Shown piece after piece: positions 22,261 through 33,510 of a stretch of 64,000 nt of DNA (position 1 is its first letter; each line of letters starts with the position of its first letter). The position numbers were made by a program, and so were the translations under genes. The notes below the pieces were generated by a model. That model did not search any database, had not been told where the DNA came from, and was given only the letters and a program-made list of their open reading frames with translations. Origin of the DNA: Sialis fuliginosa (taxonomy: Eukaryota > Arthropoda > Insecta > Megaloptera > Sialidae); contig OY540810.1 of the NCBI GenBank assembly GCA_961205875.1, positions 37,944,001-38,008,000 on the forward strand, given 5' to 3'.

Positions 22261-23465
22261 CAGCGTTTCTCAACCTTTTAGTATTTGCGACCCAATTTTC
22301 AATCACAATTCTCATCCCCCGTTAATTAATAATAATTTTATTAATCCTTCTATAGAATCTGCTCTGCAAGACAGGCCCAATGGAGTCACTAATAATTATT
22401 AATTTTGTTTTTAATTTAATATTGATAAGTTTATTATTAAATACATTGTGCAGTACTGAAAAAATCCTATTTATAAATGTATTATATCAGTGTAAATGTA
22501 AACGTGTATTTTATTGCTTCCTCGCAATATCGAAGATACGAGAAGCTATGTGATCGTTTCAGATTGAGACAAAAAAAAAGTTCTCCAATTTCAAAATTTT
22601 AAATTTATTTATCCGTTTCACGTCAAGACAAACACTTTTCGTTCCGTGTCTGTCTGTCTGTCCGTGTGTCCGTCCGTCCGTCTGTCCCCTGAATCCTTGT
22701 CACACGCATAACTCATGAACCACTGAACCGATATTATTGAAACTTGGTCGGATGGTTGGGTTTGGTTTGAGGACGGTCCCATTTCCAAATCATCAAAATC
22801 GTGTGTAAGGGGGAGGGGTGACACCCCAAAATATTTATTTTTTCAAGATATCTCAAGAACGACACACGTTACGAGAAAATTTTATAGAATATTTTTTGTA
22901 GAGAATTAAATTTCCTATAATATGGGTCTACTACGTTTGTTGTTAAATATTCCCTTACAAAGATTTATCTAAATTAATTTTAAAAATTCGTGTTTTGTTT
23001 TTCTAAATTGATATTTGATTGGATATATTAAGTGTCATTTTGACGTTTTAAATGTCACTTTGGCGTTTTAAATGTCACTTTGACGTTTTAAATGTCATTT
23101 TGACATTTGCATAAATTTAGATTTAGATTGAAATTGTCAAAAAATTAAAAATATATGAAAAAATATTCAGGTGCGTTTTATGAAAAAATTCGAACTAAGA
23201 TTTTTTAATAAAATTTGTATAAAAATTAAATGGTTAACCAATGCCAGGCAATTTATCTGAACACTATCGGTTTTAGTGAATTTAGCACGAGGAAGCACTG
23301 TGCATTTACTTGGCAGATGTTTTTTTATTATGTCAGAATGTATTTTATTGTTTTTTTTTTTTGGTGAATGAAATAAATTTTTTAATAGTATTTTTTCTCG
23401 ATATGCTCGCGCCCCCCATTTAGTTTTATTACACCGCTGAGGGGGGGGGCAGGCTGAGAATCGCT
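22261..23465 (+). mobile_element. hAT-like remnant carrying R1 copy b
   Basis: CAGCGTTTCTCAACC at the left and GCTGAGAATCGCTG at the right are hAT-like ends. The host element keeps about 250 bp at its left and about 120 bp at its right, including a GGGGGGGGG run, with R1 copy b inserted between. The flanks CATATATG and GCATAATG are only weakly alike, so a duplication is not established. Confidence 0.5.
22516..23332 (+). mobile_element. R1 repeat, copy b (full length)
   Basis: This is almost identical to copy h (56326-57118), so the two moved or were duplicated recently. It starts TGCTTCCTCGCAATATCG, whose CTTCCTCG pairs with CGAGAAGC 13 bases later to form a terminal hairpin. It ends near CACGAGGAAGCACTGTGC plus ATTTACTTGGCAGATG. 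Internally there are four units of TAAATGTCACTTTGACGTTT against three in copy h. The flank GTATTTTATTG (22506-22516) recurs as GTATTTTATTG (23340-23350), a possible target duplication not seen at other copies. The reverse-strand frame 22618-22824 (68 codons) differs from that in copy h by a single residue, and has no known domain. Confidence 0.8.
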
Positions 23466-24307
23466 GGCATAATGGAAGACTAAAAAAATTTCAGGTTACT
23501 GTATTAGATTCCGTCTATGAGTACGTTTACGCTGATATTCCGGTTTTACTGTAACCGATGTAGTAAAAACGGGTTTTAAAATGCGTGTAGATAGCAAAAA
23601 TAAAGACGCGTGTAAACTGTATGGACATATAGTTAGAATAGTATAGGGATTTCATCGTAATGCACTTCGCATTAACATTTGAAAAAGCGCCGTCAGTTAA
23701 AACACCTGAGACGAGATGGAAAAAAAACGTGTTTCGTGGGACGTAGAGGAGACGAAGTATTTCATTATTATCTTCTCTTTTCCTCATTTTGGCATCCAGT
23801 CCGCGCGCGAACTCTGAAAAAAATTTTACAAGTCCGCTTTCTGTTTGAACGAGCCTTTAAATATTGTTTTTCTTTTTTCAATGACAGCATCCGTTTGAAA
23901 ATGAAAACTGATTAAATTTAAAACCTTCCCATGGGACACACTGTATATATTTTATTTAATTTATAAGTTAACATAAATATATACATTTAGAAAAAATACG
24001 AAACGAAAAATATGACTAAATTTATACGAAGCAGAAATGGTTAAATCGAAACTCTAGCAGTTTTCTTAAACTAACGGTTGAGCATCCCTACTAGTGAGCT
24101 ATTTATCTGTATATATTGTGTACGTGACTAGATTTCAAATAGTAAGGATAGATGGAAAGTCAGCAAGTACCTAATCATTGATATTGCGGTGCAATGTCCG
24201 GAAATCGTTTAGTATTCATACTTTTCTTATTTTCAACAGTACCTACTGTAGTGGTGACTGTACTAAAATTGTATGAGATGACACAAAAAATATATTGTGT
24301 CAAAGTT
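23466..24307. other. Gene-free stretch
   Basis: Overlapping frames on the two strands at 23527-23915 and one at 24194-24406 show no domain. The latter runs into the hairpin below. No RNA gene. Confidence 0.4.
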
Positions 24308-24637
24308 CCATATTTCAGTTATTATAACAAATGGAAGAAAACTTTAAATACAAAAGTTGTCAGGTTAGACAAGCCGCATATTTTAAAAATAGTTACATTT
24401 ATATAGGGTGTCCCAAAAATATTATGTTTTTTTAAATACAATGTGTATTTTTTTGATTGATAATCTAAAAGCATTTTTTTTTTGATATTTTGATAATATG
24501 TCAAAAATGGTCTTAATTTCTAAACCGCTCAGTATAATCCCTATATAAATGTAACTATTTTTAAAATATGCGGCTTGTCTAACCTTACAACTTCTGTATT
24601 TAAAGTTTTCTTCCATTTGTTATAATAAATGAAATAT
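24308..24637. repeat. Long inverted repeat, arms about 97 bp
   Basis: 24309-24405 and 24540-24636 are near-perfect complements (for example AACAAATGGAAGAAAACTTT and AGACAAGCCGCATATTTTAA), with about five differences. The 134-bp loop begins GGTGTCCCAAAAATATTATG. GGAACACCCTGTA follows at 24657. The structure is a foldback whose ends do not themselves look like TIRs. It may be an inverted duplication inside a CAGGGTGTCCC-type element. Confidence 0.8.
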
Positions 24638-25460
24638 TGAACATTGACGCAGTCTTGGAACACCCTGTATATCTTCATATGTAATTTTTATTTTTTATGT
24701 ATCACAGTTGTAAAATTAAACAAGGCATAACGACAAATTTGGAGGGGTGACACCTACCCCCCCCCCCCCTTTTATTTCATCAATGTATTAGTTCAGTAAT
24801 AGTATGAAAGCATTCATATAACTGATGAATAATTTTATGTTCATTAATTGAAGATTTAAAAAAAGTACATGAAAATAGGGTAAATACATTTTGACCTCTC
24901 CCAAAAAATTTGCAAAAATGGATTTATCCGGTTTTGTTCTGTTGCTCCTTAAATATAATACATAAATATTTAAAAAATTAATCAATTTGGAACCACTGAT
25001 TTAGAAACACTGGTATAGATGAAACATTATTAAAGAATCACAAAGATAAAATAACGATCTAATATATTTCCAGTGTAATTAGAAACAGTATTATCCAGCT
25101 TGTTTCTGACTTCACGCACGTAATGGTAATTGTTAGCAATGGTGGAGGCGGCGGGTAGTAAGTATCTAGTCTACTATGAAATACTAAAATGCCGCGACAT
25201 TTGAATGAGTCCTTTGTTGCGATTGGCATTTTCCGTTAAGATCGTATTGATACGATAATGGTATTTAATTAGTTCAGTGTTTAAAGTTCATTCAGTTCAT
25301 TAACTGAACGAAATTAAACTGTTATGACATTGCTGAATCGTTATTAATATATAATTTTAATTATACTATTGTAATAGTTATTTAATTATTGAGATTTTAT
25401 TATTATTATCATTTATTATTATTATTTATTGAAGATTGTTAATAAGAATTAAAATTTATA
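24638..25460. other. Gene-free stretch with a 13-C run
   Basis: A run of 13 C lies at 24757-24769, and TTTGGAACCACTGATTTAG near 24986 resembles a hAT right end. No gene seen. Confidence 0.4.
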
Positions 25461-25990
25461 TAAGGTACTGGCACTAGTTTTGGATATGACCCCAATAATG
25501 GTTATTTTTTAATTAAATGTACTGAATTAGAAACATTTGTTATTTGATTACTACCATTTCTGAATATTAATCTATAGACATTTAACTGTACTACAGTGTG
25601 ATTTGATGACAATCGAAAAATAGGTGTCAAAATGGTGGACATTTAAACTAATTATTAGTATAATGTATTTATTAATTATTATATTATCGTAGCAACTGCT
25701 TTACATTGTTTCAAATTTAACGATTCTTTCTTTTATATCTTTTGTGTCGTAGTACTTATCATTTTGTAAACATTAGCAAGTGTCCATTAGTGGAGAAAAA
25801 ACAAAAACAAAATAAAATAGTATAATTTAAAAAACAAACTACATTTGCGGACTTTGGTAATTAAAATGATGAAATAAAGAGTTACTTGATTTATTAGTAA
25901 CATGAGTTCATGAGAATTAGAAAAAAAAACCGCATCGATCACAAAAACAGTAAATTCTTATAGCGGCCATAACTTGTGCCAATACCTTAT
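25461..25990 (+). mobile_element. D element, copy 1
   Basis: The copy is about 530 bp. It begins TAAGGTACTGGCACTAG and ends CTTGTGCCAATACCTTA, diverged forms of the family TIR AAGGTACTGGCACCAG. Shared body landmarks are GATATGACCCCA, TTGATTACTACCATTTCTGA, GCAACTGCTTTACATTGTTT, GTCGTAGTACTTATCATTTT and AACATGAGTTCATGAGAATT. The flanks are TATA-rich, so the target duplication cannot be read. No coding. Superfamily unassigned. Confidence 0.8.
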
Positions 25991-26843
25991 AAATATTTAT
26001 TTAAATTGAAAGAGAAAGTACTCGTATATACCACATAAACCTACCGCAATCCTACACCTGTAATAAATCACTCTGATAACAGAAAATGAATTTGCTCCCA
26101 TCGATTATAACGTCATTCGACGTGATGGAAAATTGGTAAAGGTGTGAATTTTCCGTTAGAGGGGTACAGCGGAAGGGGAAGTTGCACACTAGGGTACGCA
26201 GAACGCATTGCAGTGGACGGGGTAGATAGATCTATTTATAGAGCAGAATGTGAGTGACATTGCATAGTTTATGTTAGTTACTATCACTGATTAATGCTTG
26301 TTGTTCTGAAACTAACTTCATGTTAATGAAAAATGTTCATTCACTTGTAATATTAACAATAGCAGTGTTCTACGATAATAACTTTACTCAGGGTCGTATT
26401 TATATTTGTAAGGGTCCTAAGCAGTAGAAGGTGCCCTAACCTCATAAATAATTCAACCTATTTTTTTAATAATGCAATATTTGAAATTTCTCACGTCACA
26501 TTTTTTGGATTTATTATTAAAATTGATATCGTTCACTTTAATTAACTTATTAGCATAAATTCAGAAGGTTTCGATGACACGGGGTCTCCCACTAACAAGG
26601 GGGCATTCAATCTAGGGAAGTTGGGATTTCAGTCAGCTTTGGATAGGTGAATCTAGACCAAAAATAAGGTGACACGTGTTCAAAAACTCATCTGGGCAGC
26701 CCTTATCAGTAGATATTAAATTTTGAAAATTGGTATATTTCCTTAAGCTCTTATATATCGTAATAAGCATCTACGTTAGCCGGCCTTTGTTTATTGTTTA
26801 GGCTTTTAAAAATATATAGTTGAATTAAGTACAAACACGATAA
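25991..26843. other. Gene-free stretch
   Basis: CAGGGTCGTATTTATATTTG near 26389 resembles a hAT left end of the CAGGGGCGTATTTA type. GGGTGCC-rich text follows, but no right end was found. Confidence 0.35.
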
Positions 26844-26970
26844 GTTATTATTGTAATAATAACTAATCAACACCTAAATTACTTAACAAAAAAGAATCAG
26901 AACAAAAAAGTACAAATAATTTGTAAGATAATTCCTAAACTATACGACCAAATTGGATGCTGTAAAGGGC
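26844..26970 (+). repeat. Dispersed repeat, copy 2 of 4068-4390 with internal deletion
   Basis: TAATAATAACTAATCAACAC and CTATACGACCAAATTGG match the two ends of the 4068-4390 repeat. The intervening 170 bp are missing here. Confidence 0.55.
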
Positions 26971-27169
26971 AAATTATATCTACATTAAGTACTTATGATG
27001 ATGAAATCATTTATTGCGATAAGGATTATTGTTTTGCAGGTTATAAGTCCACGTAAACAGAACCTAAATATTTTAAATTTTCTTTGTAATATAAAAGCAA
27101 TCATTGGGGCTTAAATATAAAAGTTAGATATATGGCGTCGCGGACTTTATTGTAGATCTTTTCACTCTA

Positions 27170-27468
27170 CAAAATTCTTTACTACATTATTTTGTTCAAT
27201 ATTGAACGGTTTAGACAGCGTATTGCAAAATAGTGCGCCGACGACCAAATTTTTTCCGACTTGATTTACTATTATTATCACTGCTTAGTTCTTAGTTGTT
27301 ATGTTACCTAACGTAACAAAATATAGCCTATAACCGGGTCAAAGAACGTACCTATGAATTAAAAAAGAAACCACGTAAATCGGATAACTGGTTCTCGAGT
27401 GTTAAGCGCACTAACGGACAGACAGACAGACAGAGACACGTTGAGCTTTATATATACTATAGATAGAT
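27170..27468 (+). repeat. Dispersed repeat ending in GACAGACAGA, copy 2
   Basis: This is the better preserved copy of the family at 6476-6755, with GGTTTAGACAGCGTATTGC, ACCGGGTCAAAGAACGTACC, TTAAGCGCACTAACGGACAG and a TATATACTATAGATAG tail. Confidence 0.6.
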
Positions 27469-27572
27469 AACGTGTCTTTGTCTATCGGCTTATAACTTTT
27501 ATTTGTTTATCAGAAAATAAATAAAAACATATTCTATTTTACATTCGATTTTCAGCTATTTATTCTGATTAG

Positions 27573-27761
27573 TTATTTTGACTTGTATTTTATAGCTGTA
27601 CAATTAAAACACTGCAATGTAATTAAAAGCATTAATAAAACGGTAATCAAAGTTGATGCCAATAAAATAAATACGTATCCATTTTCGAGTATTAATTTCG
27701 CATAAAAATTTAAACAGACTCGAGTTACTGCACCAGATTTCATATCAATTACGCAAATCAT
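27573..27761 (-). other. Candidate terminal exon with one membrane segment
   Basis: The reverse strand encodes 62 residues ending in a strong hydrophobic stretch (GYVFILLASTLITVLLMLLI) followed by LQCFNCTAIKYKSK and a stop. TTTTGTAG just before the ATG could be a 3' splice site. AATAAA lies about 25 bases past the stop, as for a last exon. The pattern of a Cys, a short helix, a membrane segment, then a Cys-rich basic tail is reminiscent of tetraspanin C-termini, but similarity is loose and no partner exon is seen. It could be chance. Confidence 0.22.
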
Positions 27762-29016
27762 GACTACAAAACGTATGTTTATTTAATAACATGATTAATG
27801 AAAATATTTCAACCTAATTAATTAATTGAATAATTAATTTAAATCACGTTACACTATTAATCAGTGCGGGCATGATAGTTGTAACTATGTTAATTCATAC
27901 TCCGATAAGTAGAATACATACACTCTAGGGTGGTCCTATATGGGGTTAGGACGAATTTTGACCGGGCCGCCCCCCAAATCAGTTCCAAATAAGTATGTGG
28001 AAAAAGTTTCAGCCCTCTATCTTATAAAATGGCCAGTACCAGAGGGGGGTAATTTTCCCATTTAAAATATACGTGTTTTTTCGATTTTTCAAAGACCTGC
28101 GTACTAGAGTGTCTTAAACTCTTTCTAAAAATCAAGAATACTCATGAAAGCATCCTTGGTACTCGTATTTCATATCTTGATGGATAAAGTATTGATTTAT
28201 CTTCTTTGTGGCATATCAATGTGAAATTGTAACTTTAATTAATATCTGAGCTATACAGAAAGTTATGTATAAAGAATTAAAATTTAATTCACACGTTTCG
28301 ACCAACAGGGAAAACTGTAGGGGTGACACATCTCTTATTAGGCGATTCATATTTTCAGGTCACTTTAACAAACCTTTAATGATGATGTCAGTTTTTATAA
28401 TTCTCCTATAAACAAATTAGTTTTTCAGCTGCAAGCTTGTTTCACTTTTACCCCATTTTTACAAATAATGTTATATTCAGTAGATATTTGTATTAGTACG
28501 ATGAACTCAATTTATGAAGCACGTACTAAATCAGACAGATAAAATTCAGTGGGGAAAATTCAGTTAGCCCTGAATTATCTCGTGACATTATTTATTTGTT
28601 TGTTATTATATCACGAGTTATCTCTTGGATAACAACTAAACGTGTCAAAATAAAAATATGTATACACATATATTTAATCTTTTAATTATGAAAAAAAATA
28701 TCATAATGTAAATTTTGACATATTTTGTTACTTTCTCAATTTAAAAAGTTTCTTTTTTTCTTCCAGGAAAAGGATAAAATAAACAAGATCCAAAAACAAC
28801 TTCCTTTTCGAACCTAAACATGAAACGCCACTGTTTTATATGATTTAAAATTAAACAGAAATTAGTATGAATTGTAGTTGTGACACATTAGGGCATTAGG
28901 TTATATTAATATCAGTGTAAATTAATTTGATTCTAATTCAATTGGTAAAGGCATTTGATTGATCTATTTGTGTATTTAATTTAATTTGAATTTCAATAAA
29001 ACAGAAATTTGAAATA
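27762..29016. other. Gene-free stretch
   Basis: ACACTCTAGGGTGGTCC near 27920 and TACTAGAGTGT near 28102 share a 9-bp inverted end and may bound a decayed element of about 190 bp with G/C-rich left part. Otherwise AT-rich and unassigned. Confidence 0.35.
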
Positions 29017-29814
29017 GGGGAAAGTATGGTATATTGGACAACTCGCTAAATTGGACCACCCTTATATCTCGAAAAGTAGTTTTCTGATTTCTTAAATGGC
29101 AACATCGAGCGATAGGCGCCTAACTTTATTACATATCGGCTATATTGTTTTCCTTGACATGTTGAATGTTAGTGTTTTGTTTCCGCAAATGTAAATAAAT
29201 GATTTTTGATATAATTTTCAGTGATTCGTGCTACGTGTGTAGTTAGTACAAAAGTAAGCATACAGCGTTTTTAATTTATAGTTTGCAGCAGCAATTTATC
29301 AACAATTAACTGTCATGGATTAATTGGCGGCTTTGATAGGTTATATTTTTGTTAGATTTTTTTTCTCACTTTTCATACTGTTGGTTAAAATGGACCGCAC
29401 GTAGTTGCCATAGCTGGAATCATGAAACTTATACCAATAATCCTGACATATGCGATGATTGTCTTTCTTGAATAATTTAAATACTTATGATAAATAATTG
29501 TTTGATAGTATGTAATTCATAAATATATATTATATTTTGTTGACAGGTATATTTTAGTTAAGATTCTATTAAAGTCCAAAATTGGCAACCTCCTGGTCCA
29601 ATTTACAGTACCGGTTGGCTAAATTGAAACAAAGCTCCGATCTCACATTTTGTTGATTTCTGTTGAGTTTATAATAATTATGTTAATTAATACTTAATAA
29701 AAATAAAATCTATAAACTACTGTTTCATTTAAAAAAAATAATTTGTCTAAACCTAAAACTAGTATACTCAATATCTTAATTAAAAAAAGTGGTCCAAATT
29801 AACCGACTTTCCCC
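29017..29814 (+). mobile_element. TA-flanked TIR element (GGGGAAAGT ends)
   Basis: This is a 798-bp element. Left GGGGAAAGTATGGTATATTGG pairs with right CCAAATTAACCGACTTTCCCC, with TA on both sides. The motif GGACCA or TGGTCC plus AAATT recurs inside (29054, 29390, 29603, 29790), so the terminal sequence is partly repeated internally. No transposase reading frame. The TA target suggests the Tc1/mariner/pogo group. Confidence 0.65.
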
Positions 29815-29921
29815 TATTGTTTCCTGACTTTTGGGTATGTTGGTATGTATAATTCACTTACATATAGTTGCTCTTTTAGCTATTATTTTTCCATACATTA
29901 TAGTGAACATTAGAACTTTTA

Positions 29922-30240
29922 TGCCCGGTATTATAAAGGACCTAACAAAATTTGTTAGCTAGCAATTACATTCAAATGGGGTATTAATTCTGTACTAGTA
30001 TCTATGGATTAGTTATGGAATTTAGAGCAGTGACACTTCAACTAATTGTAACACAGTTGGCATCTTTAACCGTACAAAATAATTTTCATAACATCACCAC
30101 TGTTTTAATACCGTTTGTATTTACCTTCAACGCGTGCGCGAAACTTGTCAAAGTCATCAACAAACTCCAAAAGAACTGATATCTCAGTTGAAAGTGCTTG
30201 TTAGCTAACAAATTTGTTAGGTCCTTTATGATACCGGACA
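29922..30240 (+). mobile_element. E element, copy 2 (PIF/Harbinger-type MITE)
   Basis: This is a 319-bp element with ends TGCCCGGTATTATAAAGG and CCTTTATGATACCGGACA. TTA lies at 29919-29921 and 30241-30243. The interior belongs to the same subfamily as copy 4 (58115-58446), in opposite orientation, and contains a 54-codon open frame. Confidence 0.82.
30015..30179 (+). CDS. Small ORF inside E copy 2, conserved in copy 4
   Basis: The frame has ATG at 30015, 54 codons and stop TGA at 30177. It starts MEFRAVTLQLIVTQLASL and ends VKVINKLQKN. The inverted copy 4 keeps the frame open with 45 of 54 residues equal. Counting by eye, replacements outnumber silent changes modestly, so there is no strong sign of purifying selection. 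There is no recognised domain. It could be a residual piece of a transposase-element gene or merely an unbroken frame in a young MITE. Confidence 0.3.
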   Translation: MEFRAVTLQLIVTQLASLTVQNNFHNITTVLIPFVFTFNACAKLVKVINKLQKN

Positions 30241-30243
30241 TTA

Positions 30244-31418
30244 GTGTTTTTTTAAAGTAGTATATTAGTCTATGTATAGAAATTAAGTTATTTTACAGCA
30301 AAAATTTTAAAGAAATTAAAATGTGTTGAGTATTCATTTTTTCGAACTGGATAGGTAAATAATCTTATAAGATAAGATCAAAATATTACAACCTTGAAAG
30401 TATAAGATCAAATAACTTGATTTATAATGTTATTTTCTATTATAAGCTCCTTAAAAAATCAAATGTCTGCCTTTTCATGGACGCATTTCCAAACAAACTC
30501 GTATACACAAAGATATATTTCATACAAATATGTTTGTGTGGATTCTATATAAAAACTTACTGCATAAAATCGTATAAAATATTACCGAAACGTGTGTGAC
30601 GTCATGCATGTATTTTATTAGCCACAGCTTTCTTTGTTTCGAACAAAATGGTTATCTATGAGTACAAAAGAATTAAGATTCGTTCACAAAAAGTGGATTT
30701 TTTTCTCAGTTATTGAATTATTCTTTAAATTGAAGGAACAAAACGAAACAGTTTATATTAATTTTTTAATTTCTATTTATGTATAAGGCACGTTATAATA
30801 ATTGTAGGTGCAGTTTAATTTTTTATTCATTAAAAAGGATTTACTCAGATCTGCATTTTTTAAATAGTTATGAAACATATTTGATAATTATCTCGTTTTT
30901 CAAATAAAATTTTGGTTGATTGACTTTTGCATAACAAACGTCTAATAATGGGCAAAAAAAGCCCATACTAATGACAATGGGTAATCAGTGTAATAGATAA
31001 TTAAAATATAATAAATCAAAAATAAACGGCAAATTAGTGTCAATGAAACAAGAACAACAAGTTTAAATTTTATAATTAACAACCTGCAAATTTATTTAAA
31101 ACTGAGTAGCTAAAAATAAAAGTAGTTCCTAGATCTTTTATTAGATTAAAATAAATAAATATTAGTACAAAATAACGAACGTATGTTAATAATATTTATA
31201 TTTGTAGCTGTCAAAAATTTTACAACACAATTAACATTTTTTGGCAAGCACTCTATATGTTATGGATAATTACATTGTTTAAAAATCTTAATACACTCTC
31301 TACGAAAACAAACATTTCTACGTAGATATAATAGATAATAGCGTTTTTTATATTATTTAAACAATTTAAGCAATCAAACATAAATTTAATATATGGTAAT
31401 ACATATAGTACCTATATA
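30244..31418. other. Gene-free AT-rich stretch
   Basis: No repeat partner and no coding-like frame. The 60-codon frame at 30417-30599 is hydrophobic AT-driven noise. Confidence 0.4.
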
Positions 31419-31665
31419 CGAGTTGTTACCCTCGACTTCGTTCGCGTGGAATTTAGGTTAAAAAATGAGAAAATCAACAAATTTCTGTTATGATAGTCGA
31501 TTTTAAATTTATCGAATAAATTTTTCTAATTTTTTCGATAAACCTTTCTCGGGAATTAAGCTACCTCTTTGCCAAATTTCATCAAGATCGATTCAGTGGT
31601 TTAGCCGTGAAAAGGTAACAAACAGACAGACAGACACACTTTCGCATTTATAATATTAGTATGGA
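31419..31665 (-). mobile_element. Lep1-type Helitron, reverse copy
   Basis: Read on the reverse strand it runs from ACTAATATTATAAATGCG and GTGTGTCTGTCTGTCTG through CTTTTCACGGCTAAACC to a degenerate CGCGAACGAAGTCGAGGG end. The middle is internally deleted relative to 41099-41730. No coding. Confidence 0.7.
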
Positions 31666-32493
31666 TGTAACGTATATTATTAACTAATATAATTTGGACT
31701 GTAATTTTGAATTCAATAAATAGTAATTATATATTGTACAAAGAACTAAATATATTATTGGGTTTAATAAAAAACGGTTTACTCATCCAACAGAAACAGA
31801 AATAATTAATAAAAAAAAATCAATTTACAGCATATATTTCAAATTTTCTGTTATATTTATAAAATAAATATGTGCATAAGTTCTGTGTTTATAAAACATA
31901 ATTTTTAGGAACAATATAGAATTTTTAAAATAATAAATATAACATTCAAAAAGTCGATTAATACAAAATACCAACATATTTATGTAATTATTTCTGTAAT
32001 TAGGTACATTGTTTACAACGATAATAAAACGCTTTGTGACAAAAATAAAACTATTATTTTATAATTAATTTCTATTTGAACTAATTTATTTACGAGTTGA
32101 TATTAACGGCGTGTGATTTAAAATATCACCAATGTAAAAATATTTACAATGAAATGAGAGAAATATTTTTTTTTTGTTGACGCACGTTATTCGAATACTT
32201 CCGAATTTTATTTTATCCGCAGATTGTTTTTGCATTTTTTGTTCGTTGATACCATATATTACATTTTTTATTTAGTTTTTAAATTTTGTAGGAATTTGTT
32301 TCAGATATTAAAACCATAATTCCTTCTTTTAATAAACTCTGAATGATAAAATATAAAACAATTTAAAATGAAATATTATTTCGCACTGTTAATTTAATAA
32401 TTATTTGATGAAGCGTAGAGTAGGGGAGACTAGGGTTAATAAAATAAATTGTGTGATTTTAATTTTAATGTTTTTTTACATGGGTTATTTCAA
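31666..32493. other. Gene-free AT-rich stretch
   Basis: Very AT-rich. Nothing supported beyond a poly-T tract. Confidence 0.4.
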
Positions 32494-32855
32494 AATTTGT
32501 TGCAGATAAACTTGTCCCAGAAAAAAAAACATTGATTATTGTTAGTTACATTCAAACTTAGATAATATTTTGGAATCAATAAACAAAGCACAGTATTATT
32601 AAACATCTTTTATAAAAAGAAATAAACCCCACTTAAAATTTTCCATTTTTCTTTATATAGAAGACAACTTTGTTACCTTTATTGACCACTATGTTACATT
32701 AAAAAAGTAATTTTAAGTGGGATTTATTTCTTTTTATAAAAGATGTTTTATAATACGGTGCTTTGTTTATTGATTCCAAAATATTATCTAAGTTTGAATG
32801 TAACTAACAAAAATCTTCTGAGACAAGTTAGGTTAGGTTTATCTGCAACAAATTT
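32494..32855. repeat. Foldback, two arms of about 150 bp around a 60-bp loop
   Basis: AAATTTGTTGCAGATAAAC at the left pairs with GTTTATCTGCAACAAATTT at the right. The arms also share TTAGTTACATTCAAACTTAG and TTTTATAAAAAGAAATAAA. They are more than 90 percent alike with one small indel (extra CTAACCTAA in the right arm). It directly precedes the GATC array. No target duplication visible. Confidence 0.8.
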
Positions 32856-32957
32856 AATAAAATGAAAAAAAAGTCCAGAGACGTAATAAGTGATATTGTT
32901 AAAAAAACAAATACACATTTTTTTTTAAAATTGATTAAAATACAAACAATACGTTTC

Positions 32958-33510
32958 AATCTCACGATCTACGACGATCTGCAAAGATGTACATACAACG
33001 ATCTACAAAGATCAACAACGATCTGCAAAGATTTACAACGATCTGCAAAGATCTACAACGATCTATAAAGATCACGATCTGCAACGATCTACAAAGATCA
33101 ATAGCGATCTACAAAGATCTGCAACGACCTACAACGATCTACAACTATCTGCAAAGATCTACAACGATCTATTAAGATCACGATCTGCAAAGATCTATAA
33201 CAATTTGCAAAGATCTGCAACTATCTGCAAAGACCTACAACGATCTACAACGATCTGCAAAAATCACGATCTACAAAGATCAATAGCGATCTACAAAGAT
33301 CTGCAACGACCTACAACGATCTACAACTATCTGCAAAGATCTACAACGATCTATTAAGATCACGATCTGCAAAGATCTATAACGTTTTGCAAAGATCTGC
33401 AACTATCTGCAAAGACCTACAACGATCTACAACGATCTGCAAAAATCACGATCTACAAAGATCTACAGAGATCTACAACTATCTGCAAAGACCTACAACG
33501 ATCTACAAAG
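32958..33510. repeat. 10-bp periodic GATC minisatellite with a 182-bp higher-order unit
   Basis: About 55 decamers of the form (A/C)(A/G)ATCT(G/A)CAA follow each other, most containing GATC. A block starting ACAAAGATCAATAGCG at 33091 repeats at 33273, giving a 182-bp higher-order repeat. All three frames stay open because the unit lacks stops, producing repetitive DLQRS/TTIYK-type translations that are not evidence of a protein. The array belongs to the element ending at 33573. Confidence 0.85.

Noticed and set aside
22230-23439. CAGTGGTGTAGA ... TTACACCGCTG as a second hAT pair around R1 copy b
   Set aside because: The 8-bp flanks (CAATGAAC, AGGGGGGG) do not match. The CAGCGTTTCTCAAC pair is a better explanation.
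32820-32845. TTAGGTTAGG, the insect telomere unit
   Set aside because: Only two units, inside a foldback arm. Not an array.
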